Shown here: positions 15,502 to 25,834 of the stretch, one piece after another
How the letters are laid out: each line of letters opens with the position of its first letter
Position numbering within the stretch: position 1 is the first letter of the stretch
Notes under the pieces: generated by a model
Databases searched by the model: none
The model's input: only the letters and a program-made list of their open reading frames with translations
Told to the model about the DNA's origin: nothing
Origin: an uncultured Collinsella sp.
GTDB taxonomy: Bacteria; Actinomycetota; Coriobacteriia; Coriobacteriales; Coriobacteriaceae
Length of the DNA stretch: 64,000 nucleotides
Assembly (NCBI GenBank): GCA_959026535.1
Contig: CAUFMB010000001.1
Location: forward strand, 19,329-83,328
Direction of reading: 5' to 3'
Position numbers and translations under genes: made by a program

Positions 15502-17801
15502 GTGCGTCCGAGCGCGAGCATGTGATGCCACCTCGACCATTGATGCCGTGGACGATGGCACTTTGTGCCGGCTTGTGTGTGAGCTGTGGCTTGGTACTAA
15601 ACATGGCGGCCGATTTGCTGCTGGGTGAGCGTGCAGTGCCCGTCACGTTGCTTGTGGCCATTCCCGTTGCGGCTGCGGCTTGCATCGTATTGGCTCGGTC
15701 CTGTATGCGCCTTGTGCGGTGGAGACGATGGCTCTTTGCCGCGGCCCTTGGCTTCGTGGCGGGGGCGGTCGTGTCCGCTGGTTGGGCGATCGGGGCGCTG
15801 CGTGCTTCGAGGGCACTGGATAATCGGGCTGCGAGCAGTCTCGCGTTTGTTGTGCACGGCGACCCGTCCATCAATGACGGTGCGTACTCCTATACCTGCG
15901 ATGCGTATGCGGGCGAAAAGCGTTTGGGTCAAGTGCGGCTGTCGTGTGATCGCGAGTTCGGCGCCGGTTCGCATGTTCGTGCTATCGGTCGAATTTCGCG
16001 CTTTGAGAACGATGTGTATGGGCGCTCGCGTGTGCTTCGAGGCGAGCTTCGAAAAGTGAAGGTCATCCGGTTGGTGTCGGTCGATGAGGGCTCTCCGGGG
16101 CCGCTGCTTCGACTGCGAAATGGGCTGCTTGCGTCCATCGCGCCTGCGACCGACCCGGCGCGTTCGCTCATAGCCGGTGTCGTCTGCGGTCGTTCGGCCG
16201 AGCTGCGCGCCCAGCCGGCGGGCGACTGGTTTTCGGTGACGGGAACGGCGCATCTTATTGCCGTCTCGGGCAGCCATTTGGCTATTGTGGGGTTTGTAAG
16301 CGAGTGCGTATTACAAAAGACTCGGTGTTCACGCGGTCTTCAACGGGCGATATTGGCGATAACGCTTGTGGGTTACGCTGCCTTTACGGGCGCGTCTCCC
16401 TCTGCAGTGCGCGCGTGCTGCATGGTGTTCGCGACGCTTGTCGTAAACGGCGCGGGGCGTCGCCGGCACGGCCATTCGGCACTCTTCGTAACTATGTCCA
16501 TCTTTGTGCTACTGCGGCCGACGGTGCTGTTCGAGATGGGCTTTCAGCTTTCATGTGCCAGCGTCTTTGCCATTCTGTGCTTTTGCCCCTATGTGACCTA
16601 CGCTTTGGGTGAGCTGGGTGTGCCATCGGGCGTTGCCAGCATGCTTTCGGTTACGCTGTGCTCGCAACTGGCGACACTTCCCATCACCATTCCTGCCTTT
16701 GGTGCGTTCTCGCTCATTGCTCCGCTGGCGAATGCGGTCATCGGTCCGGTGGTGAGTCTGCTGCTCACTGTGTCGATCGTGCTGGTTCCCTTTTCGCTCG
16801 TGGAGCCGTTGCAAGCTTGGGCACTCGTTGTGCCCATGATTGCCGCCCGTTGCGCACTGTTCTTTGAGCAGCTGTTTGCCGCCGTGCCGGGTGCATCCGT
16901 GAGCGTGCCGCCCGATAGCATGTGGATTTATCTAGTGCCGTGTTTTCTTGCGGTTCTGCTGGTCTGGTGGCCGCGTCCCCGTGCACGTCCTGTGGCGGTG
17001 GGGCTGCTGTGTTTGATGCTTGCAGCGGCCGTTCCGTATGTCTATTGGGATCGATTCGCTCCGCCTTCGGTGACGGTGCTCGATGTGGGGCAGGCCGATG
17101 CGATTCTGGTTCGTCAGGGTGGCGCCGTGGCGCTCGTGGACTGTGGGCTCGATGAGCGCGTGGTGTCGGCGTTGGTTCGCAATAACGTCCACCATATCGA
17201 CGCCGTCTTCGTGACACATTGGGACGAAGACCATTGGGGTGGTCTTCCCGATGTGCTCGATCAGTTTTCGGTTGGAACCATTGTGGTCGCGGCCGATGCG
17301 CTTGACGGCGCGCCTGCTGAGGTCCTGAATCGCCCCGGCGTAACGTATCGGCAGGTGGCTTGCGGAGACACGGTCGATATCGGCGCGTTTCGGACACGTG
17401 TGATGTGGCCGTTTGACACGGTGGATGGCGAGGGCAATGAGGACTCGCTTGTCTTGCTGCTCTCCTATGCTCAGGAAGGCAAGAGCCTGCGCGTGCTCCT
17501 CACTGGTGATGCCGAGCTCGATCAAGAGCGCGAGTTTGTACAGGAGGTGGGTGATATCGATGTGCTCAAGCTAGGGCATCACGGCTCAAAAGTTTCAGTC
17601 GACACAGCCCTGCTGGGCACGCTTAAGCCCGAGCTCTCTATCGCGAGTGCCGGCGAGGGGAATCGTTACGGTCATCCGTCGGATGCCTGCATCGATGCCG
17701 TTAAGGAAGCGGATGGTGCGTTCGCATGCACCATCGAACACGGCGACATTACCGTCACGCCGACTGCAAAGGGCTTTGCGATGCGATGCCAGCGACCGTG
17801 A
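15498..17801 (+). CDS. comEC: Competence protein ComEC/Rec2 (DNA uptake channel)
   Basis: A polytopic membrane protein that passes single-stranded DNA into the cytoplasm during natural transformation. About 767 residues: N-terminal membrane segments, an OB-like extracellular region (DAYAGEKRLGQVRLSC), the central Competence domain (TGTAHLIAVSGSHLAIVG), several helices, then a C-terminal metallo-beta-lactamase-like domain with FVTHWDEDHWGG and KLGHHGSKVS, the metal ligands of a nuclease. The order fits intact ComEC/Rec2. ATG 15498 overlaps the comEA stop (ATGA), so I prefer it to the TTG at 15486. holA follows 78 bases later. Confidence 0.94.
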   Translation: MSASEREHVMPPRPLMPWTMALCAGLCVSCGLVLNMAADLLLGERAVPVTLLVAIPVAAAACIVLARSCMRLVRWRRWLFAAALGFVAGAVVSAGWAIGALRASRALDNRAASSLAFVVHGDPSINDGAYSYTCDAYAGEKRLGQVRLSCDREFGAGSHVRAIGRISRFENDVYGRSRVLRGELRKVKVIRLVSVDEGSPGPLLRLRNGLLASIAPATDPARSLIAGVVCGRSAELRAQPAGDWFSVTGTAHLIAVSGSHLAIVGFVSECVLQKTRCSRGLQRAILAITLVGYAAFTGASPSAVRACCMVFATLVVNGAGRRRHGHSALFVTMSIFVLLRPTVLFEMGFQLSCASVFAILCFCPYVTYALGELGVPSGVASMLSVTLCSQLATLPITIPAFGAFSLIAPLANAVIGPVVSLLLTVSIVLVPFSLVEPLQAWALVVPMIAARCALFFEQLFAAVPGASVSVPPDSMWIYLVPCFLAVLLVWWPRPRARPVAVGLLCLMLAAAVPYVYWDRFAPPSVTVLDVGQADAILVRQGGAVALVDCGLDERVVSALVRNNVHHIDAVFVTHWDEDHWGGLPDVLDQFSVGTIVVAADALDGAPAEVLNRPGVTYRQVACGDTVDIGAFRTRVMWPFDTVDGEGNEDSLVLLLSYAQEGKSLRVLLTGDAELDQEREFVQEVGDIDVLKLGHHGSKVSVDTALLGTLKPELSIASAGEGNRYGHPSDACIDAVKEADGAFACTIEHGDITVTPTAKGFAMRCQRP

Positions 17802-17879
17802 TGCTGCCGTTGGCGCAGGAACAACCCCTGGGCTAAAATGGCACAGTACGAATTCGAGTGTCTGCGAGAGGGGAGCGCG

Positions 17880-18842
17880 ATGTCCGAAACCGGTCTGCTG
17901 CCGGCATATCTGATCGTCGGTACCGATGGGGTCAAGCGCGACCACGCCGTCTCGCGTATGAAAGCTCGCTTGGAAAAGTCGGGTATGGTTGAGTTCAATC
18001 TCGATGAACGCGACATGACGAAAGATCCCGATATCGAGTCGATCATCGGCTCGCTCAATACCTTTCCCATGGGTAGCGAGTTTCGCCTGGTGATCCTCGA
18101 CGGCTGCTCCAAGCTCGCCAAGGCGGTCTCGGAACCGCTTGTCGAGTACCTCGCAAGTCCCAGCCCCACGACGGTCTGTCTCATTATCGCCGACTCACTT
18201 GCCAAGAATACGCGCCTGTATAAGGCAATCGCCAAGATCGACAAGAAGGCTATCGTCGATTGCTCGGGTACCAAGCGCTGGGAACTGCCGCGCCGCGTCC
18301 AGCAGATGGCGACGCAGCACGGTAAGTCCATCTCGACGGCTGCTGCCGAGGAGCTCGTCTCGCGCTCTGGCGAAAACACGCGCATGCTCGATAACGACCT
18401 GGCAAAGCTCGCCCAGATGGTCGAGGCGCCCCAGATTGAGCTTGCCGACGTGGAGCGTTGGATCGTGCGTACGGCTGAGGTTCAGCCCTGGGACTTCCTC
18501 AACGCCGTCTCGGCTCGCGATATGCGGCGTTCGCTCGAGCTCTTTAAGCTTCTGCCCTCCAAGAGCTATGTGTGGACCTACACGCTGCTATGCGGTCGTA
18601 TCCGTGAGCTGATCGTCGCCAAGGCGCTCGATGGGCGTGGGCAGGGGCGTGAGCTCGCCGCGACGCTCAAGCTTCAGGCCTGGCAGGTCAAGAATCACCT
18701 TACCTGGGCACGTCGTTTTTCGATGGCAGAGCTCGTTGCCGCGCTCGAGGGTGCCGTCGATGTGGAGCTCGCTCTCAAGGGTTCGGCCGATTCGGAGACC
18801 GCGCTTTTGCTCTGGATTACGAACATCTTGAGAAAATCGTGA
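17880..18842 (+). CDS. holA: DNA polymerase III delta subunit
   Basis: HolA is the clamp-loader subunit that opens the sliding clamp. The 320-residue protein has the weak, diverged AAA+ pattern of the family: AYLIVGTDGVKRDHAV at the N-terminus, MGSEFRLVILDG, EYLASPSPTTVCLII and the C-terminal collar helices (RDMRRSLELFKLL, then KLQAWQVKNHLTWARRF). It has no P-loop, as expected for delta. ATG 17880 follows GAGAGGGGAG; codons further upstream lack a site. comEC-holA adjacency is common in bacteria, and rpsT downstream is also typical. Confidence 0.93.
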   Translation: MSETGLLPAYLIVGTDGVKRDHAVSRMKARLEKSGMVEFNLDERDMTKDPDIESIIGSLNTFPMGSEFRLVILDGCSKLAKAVSEPLVEYLASPSPTTVCLIIADSLAKNTRLYKAIAKIDKKAIVDCSGTKRWELPRRVQQMATQHGKSISTAAAEELVSRSGENTRMLDNDLAKLAQMVEAPQIELADVERWIVRTAEVQPWDFLNAVSARDMRRSLELFKLLPSKSYVWTYTLLCGRIRELIVAKALDGRGQGRELAATLKLQAWQVKNHLTWARRFSMAELVAALEGAVDVELALKGSADSETALLLWITNILRKS

Positions 18843-18891
18843 TGATACCTGCCTATTTGACAAATTCGTTCTATCCCTTTGAGGGGTAGCG

Positions 18892-18900
18892 TGCTATAGT
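18892..18900 (+). promoter_or_regulatory. Extended -10 promoter of rpsT
   Basis: GTGCTATAGT carries TGC before TATAGT, about 75 bases before the rpsT start. A TTGACA lies at 18857-18862 but 32 bases away, too far to act as its -35. Confidence 0.5.
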
Positions 18901-18975
18901 AGGCGCTTGCATGACCTCACCGTGTCTCAGAGGTGTCATACATTTTTTGCAAGGAACTCGAAAGGAACTCCAGAA

Positions 18976-19242
18976 GTGGCAAACATCAAGTCTCAGAAGA
19001 AGCGTATCCGCACCAATGAGGCAGCTCGCATGCGTAACAAGGCTGTCAAGTCCGAGCTCAAGACGCTGACCAAGCACGTCCAGTCCGCCGTCGCCGAGGG
19101 CGACGCCGAGAAGGCCCAGGCTGCCCTCAAGACCGTCACCAAGCGTCTCGACATGGCTGCCGCCAAGCATGTTATCCACAAGAACCAGGCTTCCAACCGC
19201 AAGTCCGGTCTTGCCAAGCTCGTGAACAGCATCAACGCCTAA
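18976..19242 (+). CDS. rpsT: 30S ribosomal protein S20
   Basis: An 88-residue basic, helical protein that binds 16S rRNA early in 30S assembly. The start (GTG) gives the standard N-terminus [20 protein letters not shown], and [20 protein letters not shown] is the conserved C-terminal half. GAAAGGAACTCC lies upstream. The gene has its own promoter and terminator. Confidence 0.96.
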   Translation: MANIKSQKKRIRTNEAARMRNKAVKSELKTLTKHVQSAVAEGDAEKAQAALKTVTKRLDMAAAKHVIHKNQASNRKSGLAKLVNSINA

Positions 19243-19277
19243 GTTGTAAATTTCACACCACACAGATTACGCGCATA

Positions 19278-19313
19278 AATGGAGCCTGTTTTATGGAACA
19301 GGCTCCATTTTTT
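19278..19313 (+). terminator. Terminator of rpsT
   Basis: GGAGCCTGTT and AACAGGCTCC form a perfect 10-bp stem with loop TTATGG, followed by ATTTTTT. Confidence 0.92.
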
Positions 19314-19338
19314 GTACCGCTCGGGTAAGATAGTCCGC

Positions 19339-21150
19339 ATGAATACTTCAATTGACATTTCCCACATCCGCAACTTCTCGATCGTTGCGCATATCGACCA
19401 TGGCAAGTCCACGATCAGTGACCGCATCCTCGAGCTCACCCATACTGTCGATGAGCGCGACATGGAGTCGCAGCTGCTTGACACGATGGACATCGAGCGC
19501 GAGCGCGGCATCACGATCAAGTCCAATGCCGTCCGCGTGTCCTATGACGCCGACGACGGCGAGACGTATCAGTTCAACCTGATCGATACGCCGGGCCACG
19601 TTGACTTCACCTATGAGGTCTCGCGTTCGCTGGCCGCATGCGAGGGTGCGGTACTCGTCGTGGACGCCACTCAGGGCGTCGAGGCGCAGACCGTTTCCAA
19701 TGCGACGCTCGCCATGAACGCCAACTTGGACATTGTTCCGGCCATCAACAAGATCGACCTTCCCTCGGCGCACCCCGACGAGGTTAAGACCGAGATCGAA
19801 GACGATCTGGCCATTCCCGCAGATGATGCCGTGTGCGTGTCGGGCAAGACCGGCGAGGGCATCCACGATCTGCTGGAGTCCATCGTCTTTTTGATCTCGC
19901 CTCCCAAGGGCGATGCAAATGGCCCTCTCAAGGCACTTATTCTGGATTCGTACTTCGATGAGTACCGTGGCGTCGTCGCCACGGTGCGTATCTTTGACGG
20001 TTCCATCAAAAAGGGCGATACCCTGCGCATGATGCAGGCCAAGGGCGACTTCTTGGTCGATGGCGTGGGCGTCAAGCGTCCTGCCGAGACGCCGGTCGAT
20101 GCTCTGACCGTCGGCGAGGTTGGCTATGTGGTCACGGGTCTGAAGGACCCCGAGGCTGTGCGCGTGGGCGATACCCTTACGTGGGCTTCGAACCCCTGCC
20201 CCGAGCCGCTACCGGGCTACCGCGAGGCCAAGCCCATGGTCTACACGGGTCTGTTCCCCATCGACAACAAGGACTACGAGAACCTGCGCGACGCGCTCGA
20301 TAAGCTGCACGTCAACGATCCGTCGTTGGTGTGGGAGCCTGAGACGTCGGTGGCGCTGGGCTTTGGCTTTCGCGTGGGCTTCCTGGGCCTGCTGCACATG
20401 GAGGTCGTCAAGGAGCGCCTGGAGCGCGAGTTCAATCTGGACCTGATCGCCACGAGCCCCTCGGTCGACTACCACGTGTACAAGACCGATGGTGAGATGA
20501 TCGATGTCCGCAGCCCGCAGGATCTGCCCGAGGCCACGCGCATCGAACGTATCGAAGAGCCCTACCTCAAGGCAAAGATCATCTGCCCGCCCGAGTATAC
20601 GGGTGCCGTCATGCAGCTCGCTATCGAGCACCGTGGCGTCACGACCGATATGATCCACCTGACGAGCAAATCGGTCGAGATGCGTTTTGATATGCCGCTC
20701 GCCGAGCTCATCTTGGACTTCTTCGATCAGCTCAAGAGCCGCACCAAGGGTTACGCCTCGCTCGACTATGAGTTCAACGAATATCGTCCCTCCGAGCTCG
20801 TCAAGCTCGACATCCTGCTTTCGGGCGACGAGGTGGACGCTCTGTCGTTTATCGTACACAAGGATAAGGCTTATGGCCTGGCCCGCGGCCTGTGCGACAA
20901 GCTCAAGGAGATCATCCCGCGGCAGCTGTTCGAGGTGCCTATCCAGGGCGCCATTGGCAACAAGATCATCGCCCGCTCCACCGTTAAGGCGCGCCGTAAG
21001 GATGTGCTGGCCAAGTGTTACGGCGGCGATATCTCGCGAAAGCGCAAGCTGCTCGAGAAGCAGAAAGAGGGCAAGAAGCGCATGAAGGCCATCGGCTCGG
21101 TCGAGGTCCCGCAGGAGGCCTTTATGGCGATTCTCAAGGTGGACGAGTAG
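19339..21150 (+). CDS. lepA: Elongation factor 4 (LepA)
   Basis: A translational GTPase that acts on stalled or assembling ribosomes. The 603-residue protein has P-loop [10 protein letters not shown]2/G3 elements ([19 protein letters not shown]) and NKIDLPSA, domains II, III and V as in EF-G, and the LepA-specific C-terminal domain ([18 protein letters not shown] segment with [17 protein letters not shown]). ATG 19339 begins at [12 protein letters not shown]; codons upstream run back into the rpsT terminator. The ribosome-binding site is weak. Confidence 0.96.
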   Translation: MNTSIDISHIRNFSIVAHIDHGKSTISDRILELTHTVDERDMESQLLDTMDIERERGITIKSNAVRVSYDADDGETYQFNLIDTPGHVDFTYEVSRSLAACEGAVLVVDATQGVEAQTVSNATLAMNANLDIVPAINKIDLPSAHPDEVKTEIEDDLAIPADDAVCVSGKTGEGIHDLLESIVFLISPPKGDANGPLKALILDSYFDEYRGVVATVRIFDGSIKKGDTLRMMQAKGDFLVDGVGVKRPAETPVDALTVGEVGYVVTGLKDPEAVRVGDTLTWASNPCPEPLPGYREAKPMVYTGLFPIDNKDYENLRDALDKLHVNDPSLVWEPETSVALGFGFRVGFLGLLHMEVVKERLEREFNLDLIATSPSVDYHVYKTDGEMIDVRSPQDLPEATRIERIEEPYLKAKIICPPEYTGAVMQLAIEHRGVTTDMIHLTSKSVEMRFDMPLAELILDFFDQLKSRTKGYASLDYEFNEYRPSELVKLDILLSGDEVDALSFIVHKDKAYGLARGLCDKLKEIIPRQLFEVPIQGAIGNKIIARSTVKARRKDVLAKCYGGDISRKRKLLEKQKEGKKRMKAIGSVEVPQEAFMAILKVDE

Positions 21151-21154
21151 GTCC

Positions 21155-22198
21155 ATGGCGCTTTCTGAATACAGCAATCGGCTGCTGGGCGCCTATGCCG
21201 AGCAGCCGTTCCTTATGGCTCCCATGGCGGGCGTAACCGACCCCGCCTATCGCATCATGTGTCGCCGCCGCGGCGCCAACTTTGCCTACAGCGAGATGGT
21301 GAGCGTTGCAGGCCTTGCCTATGCCAGCAACAAGACGTGGCGCCTGGTGCTGCCGGCCGACGAGGAACAGCAGATTTGCGTGCAGCTCTTTGGTTCCAAG
21401 CCCGATCAGTTTGCGAGTGCCGTCGCTGCCGTCGAGGAACGCGTGGGCGATCGCCTGTCATTGATTGATATCAACATGGCCTGTCCGGCTCGCAAGGTCG
21501 TTACCAAGGGCGAGGGCTCGGCGCTTATGCGCACGCCCGATCTGGCCGAGAAGATTGTCGAGGCAACGGTGGGCGCGGCGCATGTTCCCGTGACCGTGAA
21601 GATCCGCAAGGGTTTTTATGCCGAGGATCGCAACGCCGCAACGTTTGCCCAGATGCTCGAAGGGGCGGGCGCCTCTGCAGTTGCCGTGCACGGTCGTTGT
21701 GCCACGCAGCTCTATACGGGCCAGGCCGATTGGTCTGTCGTCGATGAGGTTGCCGACGCTGTCGAGATTCCCGTGATTGGTTCGGGCGATGTGTTCTCGG
21801 CCGAGGACGCTGCTGAGCGTCTGAGCGGCTCAGGTGCCAGTGCGGTGTTTATCGCGCGCGGCATCTATGGCAATCCGTGGGTGTTCGGCGATGCCCGAGC
21901 CCTTGCATTCGATGGCATGCCGGTTCCTTCTCGCTCCTCGGTCGAGCGCCTGGAGGCTCTGCGTGAGCACCTGACGTTGACGCACGAGCTTCTGCCGCTT
22001 ATGTCGCGCGCCCGTACGTATGCAAGCTGGTACTTAAAGGGCATGCCCCATGCCGCCGCCTGGCGCGCTCGGGTGGTGCGCTGCTCCACGTACGAGGAGT
22101 TTATGGCGCTGGTCGATGATATCGAGCGCGACGTGGTGGCCTGCGAGGCCGCGCTTGCCGCCGGTGAGTCGGTGCCCGCTCATCCGCTGGAGGCTTAA
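21155..22198 (+). CDS. dusB: tRNA-dihydrouridine synthase (DusB-like)
   Basis: An FMN enzyme that reduces specific uridines in the tRNA D-loop. The 347-residue protein has FLMAPMAGVTDPAYR at the N-terminus, the catalytic cysteine in DINMACPARKV, followed by KGEGSALMRTP, then HGRCATQLYTGQADW, IGSGDVFSAEDA and the C-terminal helical domain. The cysteine motif reads MACPA instead of the usual GCP. It starts five bases after lepA and is followed at three bases by hemW, so the three genes probably form one operon. The exact U position modified is inferred from family only. Confidence 0.9.
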   Translation: MALSEYSNRLLGAYAEQPFLMAPMAGVTDPAYRIMCRRRGANFAYSEMVSVAGLAYASNKTWRLVLPADEEQQICVQLFGSKPDQFASAVAAVEERVGDRLSLIDINMACPARKVVTKGEGSALMRTPDLAEKIVEATVGAAHVPVTVKIRKGFYAEDRNAATFAQMLEGAGASAVAVHGRCATQLYTGQADWSVVDEVADAVEIPVIGSGDVFSAEDAAERLSGSGASAVFIARGIYGNPWVFGDARALAFDGMPVPSRSSVERLEALREHLTLTHELLPLMSRARTYASWYLKGMPHAAAWRARVVRCSTYEEFMALVDDIERDVVACEAALAAGESVPAHPLEA

Positions 22199-22200
22199 GA

Positions 22201-23433
22201 GTGGCCGTTACCGCGCTGTATGTGCACGTGCCGTTTTGCGCTCAAAAATGCCGCTATTGCGATTTTGACTCGCGCAGCTTCGCTCCGTGCGACCTGGGTG
22301 CTGCGCTCGATGCCTATTTTGAGCAGCTGTATGCACGCCTCGATGCCTTTGGAGACGCCGGGGCGCTTGCGCAGGTCCGCACCGTCTATGTTGGCGGCGG
22401 CACGCCGTCGCTGGCGGGGGAGCGTCTGGTAGAACTCGCCCGGCGTATCTCTGCGTGGTGTAAGCCCGTTGAGTTTACCTGCGAGGCTAATCCTGAGTCA
22501 CTGACCTCCGAGCTTGCCACTGCGCTTGCCGAGGTTGGTGTCACGCGTGTCTCTCTGGGCGTCCAAACGCTCGATAACACCGAACTTGCGACCATCGGCC
22601 GTATTCACGATGCCGATCGGGCGCTTGAGGCTATCGCGACGGTGAAGGATGTTGGGCTCGATGCGTCGTGCGACCTTATGTGTGGACTTCCCGGCCAGAC
22701 CGCAACGAGTTGGAAGAGCACGCTCGATGACGTGCTGGCGGCGGCTCCGCACCATGTGTCGGTCTATCCGCTCACGCTCGAGGAGGGTACGCCGCTTTAC
22801 CGCATGGCGTGCCGTGACGAGTCGCTCGAGCCCGATGAGGATTTCCAAGCTGCATGCATGGACGTTGCGCGCGAGCGGCTGTGTTCGGCGGGCTACCATC
22901 CGTATGAGGTGGCGAGCTACGCGCTCGATGGGCATGAATGCGCTCACAATATCGCCTACTGGACTGGTCGGGGCTATCTGGGTTTGGGCCGTTCTGCCGC
23001 GGGTATGCTCGATGCCGAGGATTTCGATCGCTTGGCTGGACTGTTTCCTGACGTTCCTGCACGCGGTGATGCACACCGCGTGCGTCTGGTGCAACGTGAT
23101 GATGGCGCGACGGCGTTTGAGGCCGAATATCTGTCGCAGCGCGAGGCTGCGGCCGAAGACATGATGCTCGCTTGCCGCATGACGCGCGGTGTTGCGTCCG
23201 ATCTGTTGGTTCGCGCGGCTTGTGTCATCCCAACGGGCGAGCTGGCGGCGGCCTGCGACCGTGCGCTCGAGTTGGGCCTTGCCACCTGGGTGACCGATCG
23301 TGTTGAAGGACATGCGGGGCGCGTCACCTCAAAAGACGTTATCGCAGGTCGCGCCCGCGCCCGTTTAGCGCCGACCCACTTGGGCTGGCTCGATGGAAAT
23401 ATGCTGTTCGAGCTGTTTTGGGGTCTAGCCTAG
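22201..23433 (+). CDS. hemW: Radical SAM heme chaperone HemW (HemN-like)
   Basis: A 410-residue radical SAM protein. The [4Fe-4S] motif FCAQKCRYCDFDSR lies at residues 11-24, followed by YVGGGTPS and FTCEANPESLT, the HemN/HemW family pattern, and a HemN C-terminal domain (RGYLGLGRSAAGM, DVIAGRARARL). Members without the extra N-terminal residues of true coproporphyrinogen dehydrogenase are heme chaperones, and many organisms carrying them lack full heme synthesis; that function is inferred here. It begins with GTG three bases after dusB. In many Firmicutes hemW precedes hrcA-grpE-dnaK-dnaJ; here two dnaJ-type genes follow. Confidence 0.9.
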   Translation: MAVTALYVHVPFCAQKCRYCDFDSRSFAPCDLGAALDAYFEQLYARLDAFGDAGALAQVRTVYVGGGTPSLAGERLVELARRISAWCKPVEFTCEANPESLTSELATALAEVGVTRVSLGVQTLDNTELATIGRIHDADRALEAIATVKDVGLDASCDLMCGLPGQTATSWKSTLDDVLAAAPHHVSVYPLTLEEGTPLYRMACRDESLEPDEDFQAACMDVARERLCSAGYHPYEVASYALDGHECAHNIAYWTGRGYLGLGRSAAGMLDAEDFDRLAGLFPDVPARGDAHRVRLVQRDDGATAFEAEYLSQREAAAEDMMLACRMTRGVASDLLVRAACVIPTGELAAACDRALELGLATWVTDRVEGHAGRVTSKDVIAGRARARLAPTHLGWLDGNMLFELFWGLA

Positions 23434-23491
23434 GCCGCTCGGGTAGAATTACCGCAATATATACGCTGCTGTGAGCAGGAGGTTGCCGCGC

Positions 23492-24595
23492 ATGGCGACG
23501 ATGAACGAAAAAGATTACTACGAGATTTTGGGCGTCTCCAAGGACGCCACCTCGCGTGATATTCAAAAGGCTTTCCAACAAAAGGCCCGCAAGCTCCATC
23601 CGGACGTCAATAAAGAGCCGGATGCCGAGGAAAAGTTTAAAGAGGTTTCCGAGGCCTACGCTGTGCTCTCGGACGAGCAGAAGCGTGCGCGTTACGACGC
23701 CATGCGTTCGGGTAATCCCTTTGCCGGTGCACCGACGGCTTCGCCCTATGGCGGTGGCTATGCCGGCAGCGCCGGTTACGGCAATCCCTTTGACGGCGGT
23801 TTCCCCTTCGGGGGCGCCTGGGGCCAGCCCCGTCGCGGCCAGGCGGCCTACAACCCCGAGAGTGGCGCCAACGTGGTCGTCGATATCAAGCTCGACGCCA
23901 AGGAGGCTAAGGGCGGTGCCCACAAGACCGTTCGCTACACCCGCTTTGACACCTGCGGACATTGTGGCGGATCGGGCTCCGTTTCGTCAGAGCATGCCCA
24001 CACCTGTCCGAGCTGCGGTGGTCGCGGCCATATCGATGTCGACCTGTCTTTCCTGTTTGGTGCGGGCACGTTCCAGACGGTTTGTCCTGAGTGCGGCGGT
24101 TCCGGCAAGGTCGTTGCCGACCCGTGCCCCGATTGCGGTGGCAGCGGCCGTGTCCGTGTGACCTCCGAGCAGACGATTGAGTTTCCCGCCGGCACGCATG
24201 ATGGCGACGAGGTGCGCGTCCCCAACATGGGTCACGCCGGCACGAACGGCGCTTCGGGCGGCGATCTGGTCGGTCGTGCGCACGTTGAGGCCGAGCGCCT
24301 GGAGGGTAAGGCTCGCACCGGCTTCTACCTCATGGGCATCATCGCTCCGTTTTTGGTGCTGTCGGCCATCTCGGGCGTGTTCTCCGCCTTCGCCATGATG
24401 TGCTTCATTCCGTTTGCCATGGGCTTGTTCATGGTGCTGTCGGACGGCGTGCTTCATCGCAGCCTGCTGTGGTGGAAGCGCGGCGCGATGCAGTTTGCCA
24501 ATGGTTTTGCCAACGGCTTTATGTTTGCGCTCGTGTCGGTCTGGTTTGCGAGCTGCTCGCAGCAGGCCATGCTTTCGCCCTACGGGATGCAATAA
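23492..24595 (+). CDS. DnaJ-type protein with zinc-finger domain and C-terminal membrane segments
   Basis: A 367-residue J-domain protein with an unusual end. The J domain (about 6-68, HPD at 36-38) and a Gly/Phe-rich linker are followed by four zinc-finger repeats ([32 protein letters not shown]). Where canonical DnaJ continues with the second substrate-binding and dimerisation domains, this protein has only a short beta stretch ([14 protein letters not shown]) and then hydrophobic segments: about 275-318 ([35 protein letters not shown]) and about 335-355 ([12 protein letters not shown]). It may anchor a DnaK co-chaperone at the membrane. RBS CAGGAGG. A full-length DnaJ lies directly downstream. 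Confidence 0.85.
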   Translation: MATMNEKDYYEILGVSKDATSRDIQKAFQQKARKLHPDVNKEPDAEEKFKEVSEAYAVLSDEQKRARYDAMRSGNPFAGAPTASPYGGGYAGSAGYGNPFDGGFPFGGAWGQPRRGQAAYNPESGANVVVDIKLDAKEAKGGAHKTVRYTRFDTCGHCGGSGSVSSEHAHTCPSCGGRGHIDVDLSFLFGAGTFQTVCPECGGSGKVVADPCPDCGGSGRVRVTSEQTIEFPAGTHDGDEVRVPNMGHAGTNGASGGDLVGRAHVEAERLEGKARTGFYLMGIIAPFLVLSAISGVFSAFAMMCFIPFAMGLFMVLSDGVLHRSLLWWKRGAMQFANGFANGFMFALVSVWFASCSQQAMLSPYGMQ

Positions 24596-24676
24596 CATCA
24601 AACCCTCTGTTTGCGGCCGGCCCAGCTTGGGTATAGGACGCACTGTGACAATAATGAAAGTTGGAAGGATTCGGTC

Positions 24677-25825
24677 GTGTCGGAAAATAGGGATTACTAC
24701 GAGGTACTTGGCGTTGACAAGGATGCCGACGCGCGGACGATCAAGCGCGCGTTTCTAAAGAAAGCCCGTACGGTACACCCGGATGTTTCGGACGACCCCG
24801 AGGCAGAGGCCAAGTTCAAAGAGCTCAACGAGGCCTATTCCGTTCTTTCCGACGAGCAGAAGCGTGCTAACTACGACCGTTACGGCACTGCGGATGGCCC
24901 CGGTGGCTCTGGCTATGTCGACATCAACGATATCTTTGGTGGCATGGGCATGGACGACCTGTTCTCGTCGTTCTTTGGTGGTGGCGCCGGTGGTGGCGCC
25001 CGCAGCCGTCGCGAGCGCCGTCGCGGTCGCGATATGGCCATTTCCCTTTCGGTGACGCTCGAGGAGGCGGCGCTCGGCTGCAAAAAGACGATCAGCTACG
25101 ACCGTCTTGCCCCTTGCGAGGACTGCAATGGTACCGGTAAGGCCGAGGGCGCGACCGAAAAGCAGTGCAGCCGCTGTCACGGCACAGGCTATGTGACGAC
25201 GGTCCAGCGTTCTTTCCTGGGCCAGGTTCAGTCCTCTTCGCCCTGTCCCGACTGCCACGGCGAAGGCACGGTCATCGATCATCCCTGCGAGACCTGTGAT
25301 GGCCAGGGCCGCACGCCTTCTCACGAAAAGATTGACATCGATATTCCCGCCGGTGTTTCGACCGGTCGCCAGCTGCGCGTGAGTGGTTTTGGCGAGGCCG
25401 GCCTTCGTGGCGAGCCGTCGGGCGACCTGATCGTCAACGTGCGTGTCGCCGACCACGAGCGTTTTAAGCGTAATGGCGATGACCTGTATCTGGTGAGTGA
25501 TATCTCGATTTCGCAGGCCGCGCTCGGTTGCGAGATTGAGGTCGAGGGCATTATGCCTGACGAGGTCGTCAAGGTGACGGTTCCCGCCGGCACACAGTTC
25601 GGTGACACCGTGAGCGTTAACAATTACGGCATGCCGCGTATCGGCGGTGGCGGTTCGCGCGGTCGTCTGGTCGTGCAGCTGCGCGTGGTCGTCCCCACCA
25701 ATCTCTCCAATAAGCAGCGCGAACTGCTTCGCGCCTTTGCCGACGAGATGGGCGATGACGTCGCCTCCGGTAAGAAGTCGGTGACTGACCGTATCAAGAG
25801 TGCCCTCGACGACATCCTCGATTAA
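24677..25825 (+). CDS. dnaJ: Chaperone protein DnaJ
   Basis: Canonical DnaJ co-chaperone that delivers substrates to DnaK and stimulates its ATPase. The 382-residue protein has the J domain (VHPDVSDD with HPD), a Gly-rich linker (FGGGAGGGARSRRERRRGRD), four zinc repeats (CEDCNGTG, CSRCHGTG, CPDCHGEG, CETCDGQG) and the complete C-terminal domains (IDIPAGVSTGRQLRV, VTVPAGTQFGDTV). The GTG start follows GGAAGGATT. It is 81 bases after the membrane-ending J protein and ten before mtaB. The J domains of the two proteins are clearly diverged, so this is not a recent duplication. Confidence 0.94.
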   Translation: MSENRDYYEVLGVDKDADARTIKRAFLKKARTVHPDVSDDPEAEAKFKELNEAYSVLSDEQKRANYDRYGTADGPGGSGYVDINDIFGGMGMDDLFSSFFGGGAGGGARSRRERRRGRDMAISLSVTLEEAALGCKKTISYDRLAPCEDCNGTGKAEGATEKQCSRCHGTGYVTTVQRSFLGQVQSSSPCPDCHGEGTVIDHPCETCDGQGRTPSHEKIDIDIPAGVSTGRQLRVSGFGEAGLRGEPSGDLIVNVRVADHERFKRNGDDLYLVSDISISQAALGCEIEVEGIMPDEVVKVTVPAGTQFGDTVSVNNYGMPRIGGGGSRGRLVVQLRVVVPTNLSNKQRELLRAFADEMGDDVASGKKSVTDRIKSALDDILD

Positions 25826-25834
25826 GGAGCCCGT

